Source: Theocolax elegans
Taxonomy: Eukaryota > Arthropoda > Insecta > Hymenoptera > Cerocephalidae
Direction of reading: 5' to 3'
Assembly (NCBI GenBank): GCA_026168455.1
Contig: CM047425.1
Coordinates: 26,033,058-26,097,057 of the forward strand
DNA length: 64,000 nt
How positions within the stretch are numbered: position 1 is the stretch's first letter; every line of letters starts with the position of its first letter. The translations under genes were made by a program, and so were the position numbers. Positions 21,414 through 31,901 of the stretch are shown here, in pieces. Under the pieces are notes generated by a model. That model saw only the letters and a program-made list of their open reading frames with translations, searched no databases and was not told the DNA's origin.

Positions 21414-22711
21414 AAATTAATAGATTGGGTTATTTTACGCCCAACGTTAATTTCTAAATTGCGCCTACGAGGCGCACAACGTAAATTTTTAAATTGCGTT
21501 TTTTTTGTGATACGAGCTGCGCTTATATAGGTGCCCTTATAAAATAGGATTTTATTATAAACGGTAGTGAATCTAATTTAATTTAATTGATTTTTGTTGT
21601 TATCAATTTATTTTAAATTTAATTTTTTAAGTACGTGTGGATTTTACGTGTAATTTTCTATTATATACTAGTTACGTTAATTAGTATCTTTGTTATTACC
21701 GGCAGTTAGATTAATCGGTTCGCGATTAATTCTAACCTTTAAATTATTGTATTTAGACAATAATTTATAAGTTTGAACCGGATTTTCTTTTATTGTTGTT
21801 TAGTTTGGTTAAAAGAAATCCGAGGTCGGTAATAATAATTTTTTTAATTAATTACACGTAAATAATAGTAAATTTGAATTTTAAAATTGAAATATAGATC
21901 GATTCGCCTTGAGGTCCGCAATTTACATACCGAGTCCCTAATTTCGAGTAGGTTAGTCGGAAAATCGGCGTTATTTAGTTTTCCGACTTAATAAAAATTG
22001 TAACACCTGTGCAAGGGTAAAGATTTTCTGTTTTTGAAGTTTGCTTATTAAATTTATATTTTTGACAACGCGGACCGGCTCTCGCGTTACAATAATAATT
22101 GTATTATTATTTTTTTGTAACATTGCGATTGTAAGAGGTCACAGCGGCGTACACATTTAGTTGTTTAGGAATATATTTATATTTATTCATCTATTTATTC
22201 AATTATTTATTTATTTATTTTATAATATATTCAGCGTGCGTTGGTGACCGAGAGCCGGAATAAATTCGATTTTTTTTCGTATTTAGTCGGATTTAAACAA
22301 ATTTTTTCTTGTTTTTGATTTAATTTATTAACAATTCGTAAAAATTTTTTTTTTTACGGTTAATATTGTATGTTTATTTGTTTTATAATAAATTAAATTG
22401 ATCCCGCGTGTAACATAGTTAATTTTTTTTTTCTCCCGATTTGTTTGTAAAATTAATAGTCAAAAATATAATTCTTTAACTTAGTTTTTGATATTAGGCA
22501 GGAAAGCAAATTTCAAATAGGTGTGCTTAATTTTTCTTCTTGTAATTATAAAGGGAAAAGAATTCATTCTTCAACTTAGTGGCCCAATAATTTTATTATT
22601 TAAAGCCACCTAATAATTTGAAGAAAAGCATACCTTGCACAGGTAAAGCGAAAAGCGACTCAGAGTTTTTTTTGTGTAAATAATCGTAGCGGTAATTTTG
22701 TTAAAATTAAA
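21414..22711 (+). other. Leader of Gypsy element 2
   Basis: AT-rich 1.3-kb untranslated leader. Apart from repeated primer-site-like boxes at its start I see no frame or conserved motif. Confidence 0.6.
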
Positions 22712-24535
22712 ATGGCGGAATCGATGACCACGCAAGTCGATCAGTGGATTGGTACGCAATCCAGCAAACAGATCCAGGCGCACTTGGAGTCGTTAGAGAT
22801 GCGTACAGACGGCTCTGTATATAAAAAAGCCGAACGACTCCAACAGTGGCTGTTGGGTAATTATACGGCTCAAGAGTTCGCAGCCGACACAAACTCAAAT
22901 GAGGATCGTGTCAGGCGGAACAGGCGGAGGACAGATTGGTTTAAGTCCATGGTTGCCCAGAATCCGGAGATTCCGGACCCGGATTCTGACCCAGATGTAG
23001 TAGAGGTGCTACAGAGGACTCTCGCTCTAGAAGTAGAAGATACGGACGAGCGAGAGGAAGATGGGCAGTCGGACACCTCCGACCGAGAAACCGACAAGGA
23101 AGAATGGATAACTTTGGTATCCCATACTGGCGCTCAGTTCGAGATACCAAAGGATTTTGCTTCGATGTTAGCGGAGCAAGTAAGTAAGTTATCCACCTTG
23201 ACGGAACGGGTTAAGGAGATGGAAGTACAGATGCACACCGTCAACAGCAAGTTGGACTTGCCAAGCGGTGCACAAGCTTCCAGCACAAACAAAACCCGAA
23301 AGCCAACCCAACATGTCCAGTTCCAGGACACCTATACGTGTTACACCCTGGACGAGACGGACATCAGACCACAACACGTGCAGGTAGAGCCTGAGGGGTC
23401 TCAAGCACCTCATGCAGATGCTGGAGGAGCTTGGGGGAGGGGTGACACACGGAGACCGAGACAACCTCCATGTTCAAGCTCTCCCTACCCTAATCTGAAG
23501 GACTTTAACGAGTCCGACCAATCAGCGTCGAGATCGGCCGGGACACCGCGCGATGTTGGTGCGGTGGTTCGTAAGTGGGGAGTCCGATTCTCTGGCGACA
23601 AAAGCCAGAGTATCAATGCCTTCCTTGCGAGAGTCGAAGACTGTAGGATTCTCGCCAACCTCAGCGAGGACGACGTGTTGCCGTCCTTGTCCGAACTTCT
23701 CACGGGAACCGCAGCTACGTGGTACCGGAATGAGAAGGACAAATGGCACTCGTGGCAAGATTTTGTGAAATCTGCCAAGAAATGGTACGGTATGAGCCAA
23801 AGCTTCCAGCAAAGGCTCATTGAGGAGTCCAATGCTCGGATACAGGGTGAGGATGAGCCGGTGAGAGATTACATCACCTGCTCAATCGCAATCATGCGAA
23901 AACTCAACCCGATCCCGAGCGAGCATAGGCAATTGGACCATCTCTACCGTAACATGCTACCTCAGCTTCAGCGGTTGTTTAAGAGGGATGAAGCCAAATC
24001 GGTTGAAGATTTATTGGAGCTGGCGATGGACGCCGAGCAAACGCTCGAGCGGGAAAAGTTATATCGACCGCCTCCGGCAGAGGAAGATTTAATGCTGCCG
24101 GAACTTGCTTACAAGGCAAAGTCCAAAAAGCGGCCGATCGCCAAGCCCAAGGTAGCAAGCGTGGCTAAGGAGGTGAGTGAGTCGAGTCGGGAAGATCCGA
24201 TTGAACGGCTCACAAAAGTCCTGGAAGAAACCCTTAGGACCAGGCGAACGAGTAGTCAGACAGCTGGGGTTAAGGTGGATAAAGATACGCCACCTAGGAA
24301 GAAAACTCACAAGTCTCCTCCTCGGTTTAAAAGGAGGAAGGAGACACGTAAAAGTCCCGATCGACGGTCATCGAGAGGTTCATCCTCGAAGCTTGGGGAA
24401 TCGTCGGATTCAAGAAAGAAGATAAAGAGAAAAGAAGACTTCCCCAAGCCGATCAAGTGCCATACTTGTGGTAAGTTGGGGTACACCGTTAGGACGTGCC
24501 CTGACTGCGCAAAAAACGCGCGGGGAAGCGGTTAG
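22712..24535 (+). CDS. gag: Gypsy element 2 gag (607 aa)
   Basis: An intact frame from the ATG in AAAATGGCG. N-terminal residues resemble a SAP-like helical region (LESLEMRTDGSVYKKAERLQ). An acidic stretch (about 80-145) follows. The gag core is near residues 285-420: GVRFSGDKSQSINAFLARV, then TAATWYRNEKDKWHSWQDFV. The C-terminal part is basic, with a knuckle CHTCGKLGYTVRTCPDC that lacks the usual His and is therefore atypical. The frame ends at TAG 24533, just after the heptamer AAAAAAC. It would form the particle shell and bind element RNA. Confidence 0.9.
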   Translation: MAESMTTQVDQWIGTQSSKQIQAHLESLEMRTDGSVYKKAERLQQWLLGNYTAQEFAADTNSNEDRVRRNRRRTDWFKSMVAQNPEIPDPDSDPDVVEVLQRTLALEVEDTDEREEDGQSDTSDRETDKEEWITLVSHTGAQFEIPKDFASMLAEQVSKLSTLTERVKEMEVQMHTVNSKLDLPSGAQASSTNKTRKPTQHVQFQDTYTCYTLDETDIRPQHVQVEPEGSQAPHADAGGAWGRGDTRRPRQPPCSSSPYPNLKDFNESDQSASRSAGTPRDVGAVVRKWGVRFSGDKSQSINAFLARVEDCRILANLSEDDVLPSLSELLTGTAATWYRNEKDKWHSWQDFVKSAKKWYGMSQSFQQRLIEESNARIQGEDEPVRDYITCSIAIMRKLNPIPSEHRQLDHLYRNMLPQLQRLFKRDEAKSVEDLLELAMDAEQTLEREKLYRPPPAEEDLMLPELAYKAKSKKRPIAKPKVASVAKEVSESSREDPIERLTKVLEETLRTRRTSSQTAGVKVDKDTPPRKKTHKSPPRFKRRKETRKSPDRRSSRGSSSKLGESSDSRKKIKRKEDFPKPIKCHTCGKLGYTVRTCPDCAKNARGSG

Positions 24536-24555
24536 AGGGGACAACCGCATACCCC
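24511..24555 (+). promoter_or_regulatory. -1 ribosomal frameshift signal (gag to pol)
   Basis: The heptamer A AAA AAC at 24511-24517 is in the gag frame (third base of one codon, then two codons). Slipping back one base leads straight into the pol frame (KRAGKRLEG), which is open through the protease. Downstream GCGGTT (24528-24533) pairs with AACCGC (24543-24548). CCCC (24552-24555) can extend this stem with GGGG at 24522-24525, or pair with GGGG in the loop (24537-24540) as a pseudoknot. The duplicated copy at about 26134 has lost one A. Confidence 0.8.
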
Positions 24556-25527
24556 AAAGTACAGGGAGACCCCAAGGAGGACAAAGGTCTGACTCCCGAT
24601 TACCGAGATAGTCCAGCTGCAGTTAAGCAAAAAAGGAAAGGACTGATTCCAGACAGATCCCAGGAAGTCGGAATGGATCCGGAGACCTGCGATGTCCTAA
24701 AATTAGTGACATCGAGCACTAGCCGAAGGAGTTATCGTCCTGAGGACGAGACGCGCTGGTGGTGTCAGGTTGACATAGATGGACTTCGGATCCGTGCGTT
24801 GTTCGATCCAGGTGCATCGACAACCGTAATGGGTCCGAGCGGTTTGCAGTTAGCAACCGCTCTAGGCAGGTCGCTTCTCGAGTCGCGAGCTGGCAATGCC
24901 AATCTCGCTGATGGTAGTACTCATCCGTTGTGTGGTCACGTGATGCTACCATTTACCATCGGTAAAGAGACTCGAGAAATACGTGTTGCGATCATGCCGA
25001 ACCTGGATGCTGAATGCTACATCGGAGTAAATTTTATCCGAGCATTCCGAGCCGTCCTAGACCCAGATTCCGACCGTTTATTCCTAAAGGGAACGGATCA
25101 AGTACTACAGCTGGAAGTGGCAAGTATGGAAAGTGGCAATGCTTCATTATCGTCAGCAGGTGTCGCTGACGTAACAGAAGTAGAGCGCACACAATTGCGC
25201 GAACTTCTAGACCGAGTGTTGTCCACAACCTTGCCAAAGATCGGCCGTTCTTACGATGTCGAACATATAATCGACGTCGGATCAGCCAGGCCGATCAAAC
25301 AGAGGTACTACCCCGTCTCTGATAAGATTCGAGAGGAAATGCAACGTCAAGTTCGCGAGATGCTCGAGACTGGCGTTATTGAACCCTCGAAAAGCGGTTG
25401 GTCCAGCCCCGTGGTGATGGCGAAGAAGGGTGAGAATGCTAGGCGTTTTTGCATCGATTTTAGGAAAGTCAACGCTTTGACGAAACCTGATGCATATCCT
25501 TTGCCATATATGCAGATACTACGCAAA
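24517..25527 (+). CDS. pol: Pol, first copy: protease and start of RT
   Basis: The frame reached by -1 frameshifting. The protease is around DGLRIRALFDPGASTTVMG (about 24778-24835), where the catalytic Asp is followed by Pro rather than Ser or Thr. RT begins with KQRYYPVSDKIREEM and the SGWSSPVVMAKKG and FCIDFRKVNALTKPDAYPLP blocks. At 25528 the frame passes into duplicated gag sequence and ends at 25779 as a chimeric tail. It therefore lacks the RT active site. Confidence 0.85.
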
Positions 25528-26234
25528 CTCAACCCGATCCCGAGCGAGCGTAGGCAATTGGACCATCTCTACCGTAACATGCTACCTCAGCTTCAGCGGT
25601 TGTTTAAGAGGGATGAAGCCAAATCGGTTGAAGATTTATTGGAGCTGGCGATGGACGCCGAGCAAACGCTCGAGCGGGAAAAGTTATATCGACCGCCTCC
25701 GGCAGAGGAAGATTTAATGCTGCCGGAACTTGCTTACAAGGCAAAGTCCAAAAGCGGCCGATCGCCAAGCCCAAGGTAGCAAGCGTGGCTAAGGAGGTGA
25801 GTGAGTCGAGTCGGGAAGATCCGATTGAACGGCTCACAAAAGTCCTGGAAGAAACCCTTAGGACCAGGCGAACGAGTAGTCAGACAGCTGGGGTTAAGGT
25901 GGATAAAGATACGCCACCTAGGAAGAAAACTCACAAGTCTCCTCCTCGGTTTAAAAGGAGGAAGGAGACACGTAAAAGTCCCGATCGACGGTCATCGAGA
26001 GGTTCATCCTCGAAGCTTGGGGAATCGTCGGATTCAAGAAAGAAGATAAAGAGAAAAGAAGACTTCCCCAAGCCGATCAAGTGCCATACTTGTGGTAAGT
26101 TGGGGTACACCGTTAGGACGTGCCCTGACTGCGCAAAAACGCGCGGGGAAGCGGTTAGAGGGGACAACCGCATACCCCAAAGTACAGGGAGACCCCAAGG
26201 AGGACAAAGGTCTGACTCCCGATTACCGAGATAG
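25528..26234 (+). pseudogene. Duplicated gag C-terminus
   Basis: Second copy of the gag region from LNPIPSE to the zinc knuckle. One-base deletions (AAAAGCGG for AAAAAGCGG near 25752, and AAAAAC for AAAAAAC near 26134) shift the frame, so gag sequence is split between the tail of the first pol frame and a frame starting at 25785. Confidence 0.85.
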
Positions 26235-27102
26235 TCCAGCTGCAGTTAAGCAAAAAAGGAAAGGACTGATTCCAGACAGATCCCAGGAAGTCGGAATGGA
26301 TCCGGAGACCTGCGATGTCCTAAAATTAGTGACATCGAGCACTAGCCGAAGGAGTTATCGTCCTGAGGACGAGACGCGCTGGTGGTGTCAGGTTGACATA
26401 GATGGACTTCGGATCCGTGCGTTGTTCGATCCAGGTGCATCGACAACCGTAATGGGTCCGAGCGGTTTGCAGTTAGCAACCGCTCTAGGCAGGTCGCTTC
26501 TCGAGTCGCGAGCTGGCAATGCCAATCTCGCTGATGGTAGTACTCATCCGTTGTGTGGTCACGTGATGCTACCATTTACCATCGGTAAAGAGACTCGAGA
26601 AATACGTGTTGCGATCATGCCGAACCTGGATGCTGAATGCTACATCGGAGTAAATTTTATCCGAGCATTCCGAGCCGTCCTAGACCCAGATTCCGACCGT
26701 TTATTCCTAAAGGGAACGGATCAAGTACTACAGCTGGAAGTGGCAAGTATGGAAAGTGGCAATGCTTCATTATCGTCAGCAGGTGTCGCTGACGTGACAG
26801 AAGTAGAGCGCACACAATTGCGCGAACTTCTAGACCGAGTGTTGTCCACAACCTTGCCAAAGATCGGCCGTTCTTACGATGTCGAACATATAATCGACGT
26901 CGGATCAGCCAGGCCGATCAAACAGAGGTACTACCCCGTCTCTGATAAGATTCGAGAGGAAATGCAACGTCAAGTTCGCGAGATGCTCGAGACTGGCGTT
27001 ATTGAACCCTCGAAAAGCGGTTGGTCCAGCCCCGTGGTGATGGCGAAGAAGGGTGAGAATGCTAGGCGTTTTTGCATCGATTTAGGAAAGTCAACGCTTT
27101 GA
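26137..27102 (+). pseudogene. Pol, second copy: protease and start of RT
   Basis: Repeats the protease and early RT of 24517-25527, again with DPG at the protease active site. One T is missing near 27082 (GATTTAGG for GATTTTAGG), so the frame stops at 27102 and the rest of RT continues in another frame from 27072. Confidence 0.85.
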
Positions 27103-28610
27103 CGAAACCTGATGCATATCCTTTGCCATATATGCAAGATATCTTACGCAAACCCAAGAAAGCCCGATACATATCCACGATCGACATGAACTGTGCGTAT
27201 CACCAGATACCTCTACAGGTGGAGTCGCGCCCGATAACGGCTTTTACGGTACCTGGAATGGGTTTGTTCCAGTTTACTCGTATGCCGTATGGATTGGTGA
27301 TTGGACCCGAACTCGAACCGGTTGCTTATGCATATCTCGACGATATCATTATTGTCACTGAGACGTTTGAAGAGCATAAGCAACTGTTGATCGAGGTGTT
27401 AACTCGCTTGGCAGAAGCCGGTTTATCTGCTAATCGGGAGAAATGTGTCTTCTGCCAGCCCGAAGTAAGATATTTGGGTGTGCGAGTTAACCGAGACGGG
27501 ATACGACCTGACCCAGCTAAAACGGAGCCGATTAAAGAATATCCGGCTCCCAAGAATTTGAAGCAGCTGAGACGGTTTCTCGGTATGGCATTTTGGTACA
27601 GACGCTTCATGCACGACTATGCTACCATGGCTGAGCCGTTAACGCGTCTGACCAAGAAAGACCAGAAGTATCTTTGGCTGGAAGAACAAGAGAGCGCTTT
27701 CCAGCAGCTTAAAGCTTTGTTGATGACAGCACCCGTTCTGCAAACTCCCGATGAGAATGGTGAGTATGTGGTCCAAACTGACGCTAGTGACACTGGTATC
27801 GGTGCAGTATTGCTACAGATTGTCGGCGGAGAAGAGAGAGTCCTGGAGTTCGCCAGTAGAATCCTCTCGCCCGCCGAACGCAATTACAGCGTCACAGAAC
27901 GGGAATGCCTGGCCGTAGTATGGGCGATTAAGAAGTTTAGACCATACATCGAAGGTTACCAGTTTAAAGTTGTCACTGACCATAGTAGTCTTCGTTGGTT
28001 ATGCAATATTCGCAATCCAACGAGCCGGCTCGCCAGATGGGCGTTAGAACTCCAGTCTCATAACTTTACTATTGAGCACAGGAAAGGAGCTCTAATCTAC
28101 GTTCCTGATGCACTTTCTCGTATGTATGAGGAAGACGAGCCGACCTTATCCTCCGTCTCTTGGAGCCAGACTACTAAGGACCCCTGGTACCTTTCGTGGA
28201 CCAAAGACGTAAGTGAGCGGCCGAGAGAATTTCCTGATTGGAAGATCCAAGGTGGAAACCTGTATTCGTATCGGGTGGATGCTGAATTGAATGACGCCAT
28301 GGAAGATCAAGACGCTTGGAAGTTGGTTGTACCCGAAGAGCACAGGCAGACCATCCTCCGAGAATGTCATGATGATCCGGCAGCTGGCCATCTAGGTAGA
28401 GAAAAGACATTTGCTCGCGTGGCAAAGTTATATTATTGGCCACGTTACTATGCCGAAGTTGGCGAGTATGTACGCAAATGTCAGGTGTGCCAGCAATGCA
28501 AGGTGGAGCAACGCCCTCCCATGGGTTTGATGGGTAGGCGAGTGGTTGAAAAGCCATGGCAAGTGGTAGCAGGAGATGTTACTGGACCACTTCCCCGCTC
28601 CACACACTGA
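27072..28610 (+). pseudogene. pol: Pol: RT, RNase H and integrase N-terminus
   Basis: RT carries YISTIDMNCAYHQIP (motif A Asp), RMPYGL and AYLDDIIIV (YxDD). The stretch between PYGLV and IGPELEP is shorter than usual for Gypsy RTs by a dozen or so residues, an apparent in-frame deletion. RNase H follows with VVQTDASDTGIGAVL, ERECLAVVWAI and VVTDHSSLRWL. The integrase zinc-binding domain has HDDPAAGHLG and CQVCQQCK. The frame is stopped by TGA at 28608-28610 shortly after GDVTGPLP, the first catalytic Asp of the integrase core. Confidence 0.9.
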
Positions 28611-29723
28611 TTTGAATATATTTTGATCTTCCAAGATTTGTTCACGCGCTGGATTGAAGCAGTGCCGATCCGGAAAGCTAACGCTAAGACGATCGTGAAA
28701 GAGTTACACGAACGAGTCGTTATGCGTTTTGGCACACCGGAAGTATTTTTATCCGACAACGGCACTGAGTTCAAGAACAAGCTTGTAGATGATTATCTCG
28801 TGGAACGAGGAATATTTCATACAACTATTCCTCCGTACCACGCTCAGGCCAATCCCGTCGAACGTGCTAATCGGACGCTGAAAACGATAGTAGGGTCTTA
28901 CATTACCGAGAAGCACAACACTTGGGACGAGAAGTTGCCGGACCTTGTGTTTGCTTTAAATACGGCGGTACAGAGTTCGACAGGATGGAGCCCGGCCATG
29001 TTAAATTACGGCCGGCAGCCTGAGCCACCCGGCACTGCTCGTCGAGTTCAAGACGAGCTGACTCAGCAACGTTTGGAATACCAGCGTTTGCTTGAGTGGA
29101 GTGATCGGCTATCACGACTACCTGAGCTTCACAAGAAAGCTTCAGCTAGAGCTAATAAAGCTCAGGATAGGCAAGCCGGTTACTATAATGCCGGGAGACG
29201 AGCGGCTTCTTTTGAAGTCGGGGACTTGGTATGGAAGAAGAACCGAGTCCTCTCATCCAGCGCACAAGGCGTCTCGGCCAAGTTAGCTCCAAAATACGTC
29301 GGTCCTTATTTGATCGTCCACACATACGGCCCAAATACTGTTAAGATCCAGGATACTCAGGGACATGAGGAGAAATGCCATGTCCAGTACCTCAAACCGT
29401 ACTTATCGGATGACCATGGCGATGAGTACGGCCAAGAAGACGACATCGAGACCGATCTACCTACGAGGGAAGAGGAACCCGAACGCGACACGGTTCCTGC
29501 GAGCGAAGACGTCTCACGCGGCGAGACGCAAGCGAGCGCCGTTCCACGCAAGGAACGAGATAACGCGAACGTCGTGTCCCCCGTTAAAAGAAGTAGAGGT
29601 AGGCCGCGTAAAAACGCGAGGGTCGTCGCCAGACCGCGGGATCGGTCGACGGTAATTCCGACCGCTAGCCACCGCGGGCTAGCCAAACGAGGTAGAGGCA
29701 GACCACGACGGAACTGCAGTTAG
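28611..29723 (+). pseudogene. Integrase core and C-terminus with AT-hooks
   Basis: Continues the same reading frame after the nonsense codon. It holds the second Asp in FLSDNGTEF and the Glu in NPVERANRTLK of the DDE core, then a C-terminal domain (FEVGDLVWKKNRVL, KYVGPYLI). An acidic tail (about residues 255-300 from the Met at 28623) follows. The extreme C-terminus has two AT-hook-like cores, RSRGRPRKN and KRGRGRPRRN, which bind AT-rich minor grooves in known proteins. Confidence 0.9.
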
Positions 29724-29830
29724 TATCCGGATTTTTGAATCAGGGTTTTTTTTTTGTTGTACCTGTGTAGCCACTTCCCATCCCAAATTCGTCAGGGATG
29801 CAGAAACCACATCACGGGTATGTGGAATCT

Positions 29831-29840
29831 GGAAGGGGGG
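29831..29840 (+). promoter_or_regulatory. Polypurine tract
   Basis: GGAAGGGGGG sits immediately before the 3' LTR (TGTAACGG), where plus-strand DNA priming occurs. Confidence 0.85.
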
Positions 29841-30570
29841 TGTAACGGTAAGGTACTGTTTACCTCACCGTTTGACGGATTCGAGCAACACGAGCGAACA
29901 GTATCATAATGTTCGCATCGGTTCGAGCCGGCGAAATTCGGCTCGGCTCGGTTCGTCGTGGCTACACGGGCGGGATCAACTTCGCGCGCGAAAGATTCGC
30001 GCACGCACCTCATTAGAGAGGTAAGGGGGAGATTCGCGCGCACTCGATAGAGTGATAGCCACCTTCTTACGAGACAGGTGTGATCCCCCCGCGTCCCGTG
30101 TTCAGCTTCGCCGTGCTGTGATTTACCGTGCGTTTTGTGTGTGCGTTTCGACTGCAGGCCGATCCTGCATTTGCAGTGAGTGGTGCTACACCGTGCATCT
30201 GCCTGCAGCCACACAACCCCGGTGCACGGGCGAGCGGACAATCCGTCCGACACCGCAGCGAGAGTGAGAGAGAGAGAGAAAGCAACCGATCGGCTGGTCG
30301 TTGTTTACCAACGACTACAGCAGCGTACAAAGTAAGTGGTACCACTTCACGCGATCGTGTTTTTATTCGCACTTAGTAAATAATCTTGTTTCTTTATACC
30401 AGTCCCGTTGACTGGATATATTATTTTAGTTCGCGATATTTTCTTCCCCTCTCTCTACAAGTCGGCCGTTTACCGACTTGTAATAAAAGCGTAGACCTCG
30501 GCGACAATCAGATATTTTATTTGTTATCTTTCTTTATCTTTATTTCAATAAACTCATATTATTATTAGAA
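29841..30570 (+). repeat. 3' LTR of Gypsy element 2, truncated (730 bp)
   Basis: Matches the 5' LTR from TGTAACGG to ATTATTAGAA with scattered substitutions, then stops; about 320 bp of LTR are missing. Without the end no target duplication can be checked. Confidence 0.95.
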
Positions 30571-30804
30571 TAAAATCCTTTAAGTCTGTTATTATATACA
30601 TGCTGTTGGATTAAATTTAATATGTTTACTTTTAATATCCATCATATTCGCATATATATACATTACTTATTTTATTAGTTACATTATTGTTACACTATTA
30701 TTACCTTTGTAGCAGTATTGGTATTCTCTCACAAGGGAAGTACTTGACCTTCGGAAACGGATATATCTTATCTTAACCTTGGCATATCTTCTGGAATATA
30801 ATAA

Positions 30805-30967
30805 TATGAAGAAAGCCAAGTTATTACTTGCCAATTGCCACTTTTACAAAAGTGATTCGACATTTGACAATAATATTTCCAATGAAAGTTACTTTCATTT
30901 TAATTGCTATTATGACTCGAAAACGAATATTGATAGGAAATCAATCCAAAAACTGAAAGGTAGTTGA
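30805..30967 (+). other. Short repeated ORF start, MKKAKL (copy 1)
   Basis: A frame from an ATG inside the left TIR reads MKKAKLLLANCHF and runs to a stop at about 30967. A diverged direct copy at about 31327-31448 reads MKKAKLILVNRHF, and the right TIR carries the same start on the minus strand. It may be a remnant of a first exon. I do not recognise the product. Confidence 0.3.
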
Positions 30968-31105
30968 GTTCAAGTAGATATGGTTAAAAAAAAGATGTTT
31001 AAATTAAGTTAAGAAAATAAGAAATTGAAAAACTTTATAATATTATTGCAATATCTTTAGCATTATTTTAGGTTATATTTTTTTGTAAGATTTCATATTG
31101 TGTGG

Positions 31106-31309
31106 AGTGCAATGCCGGATGTCAAATACGTTTCGTTTCGAAATTCTATTACACAAGAAAAAATTATATAATCGATTTAAAAAATATTACTATGAATTAT
31201 TTCAGAAGAATATTTTGTAATATTTTTGATATATTTTCTAAACATTTCCGCAATATTTTTTTGTAATATTTCATGTAATATTTTTTTGTAATATTTCATG
31301 CTGTGTGGG
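31106..31309. mobile_element. MITE of CCCACACAGCA family (copy 2)
   Basis: Ends with ATGCTGTGTGGG and is built of GTAATATTTC units like 7680-8090. Its left end is uncertain; a similar TTGTGTGG lies at about 31105. Confidence 0.45.
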
Positions 31310-31901
31310 TATTGTAATGTAGAAATATGAAGAAAGCCAAGTTAATACTTGTCAATCGCCACTTTGACGAAAGTTATTGGACATCTTATAATAATTTCAA
31401 TGAAAATTACTTCCAACTTAATCGCCTACAACCCCGACACAAATAAAGATGAACAATCGAACCAAAAACCAGAAGAAAGTCAAGAAGAGTTCAAGTATAT
31501 ATAATTTAAAAAAAAAAAGAAGTTAAAGTTGCTCCATTTAAAGTTAAGTCATGAAGAAAAGGAGAAATTGAAGAATTCTGTGCTAAAAAAAACCAATAAA
31601 CATTTCATATTAAATTGTGGTTAAAATATCTTCAATTTCTTATTTTTATTGTAACTTTGCTCGAATCAGAGCAATTTTAGCTTCTTTGGTCTTCTTTCGT
31701 CTTTTTGATATTTAACAATTGGATTAATGAAATATATGTACTTGAAATATTAAATAATATAATCTTAAAGAGATGTTATTACTTCCATACTGATTTTAGT
31801 ATTTTCTATTGCTTGATTTACTATCTTCTATCTGCTACATTCACAAACAGTTACAATAAGATAACGGAAACATATTTATAGACGTTTCAAAAAGCCTACT
31901 T

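Larger units (their letters stand above)
23903..27152 (+). repeat. 1,625-bp internal tandem duplication
   Basis: Sequence from gag (CTCAACCCGATCCCGAGC at 23903) to early RT is repeated from 25528. The join brings RT (CCTTTGCCATATATGCAGAT) onto gag through a short shared ACGCAAAC/GCGAAAAC stretch. The copies are nearly identical apart from single-base changes and one-base deletions in homopolymer runs. Confidence 0.95.
20351..30570 (+). mobile_element. Ty3/Gypsy LTR retrotransposon 2, inactivated
   Basis: Order is 5' LTR, lysine-tRNA primer site, 1.3-kb leader, gag, protease-RT-RNase H-integrase, purine tract, truncated 3' LTR. Protease before RT and integrase last is the Gypsy order. No envelope ORF. 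Inactivating lesions: a 1,625-bp internal tandem duplication, a one-base deletion near 27082, an in-frame RT deletion near 27300, a nonsense codon at 28608 and loss of about 320 bp from the 3' LTR. Confidence 0.95.

Noticed and set aside
28623..29723. Envelope gene after integrase
   Set aside because: The frame is entirely integrase core and tail; no signal peptide, membrane segment or further ORF before the purine tract.
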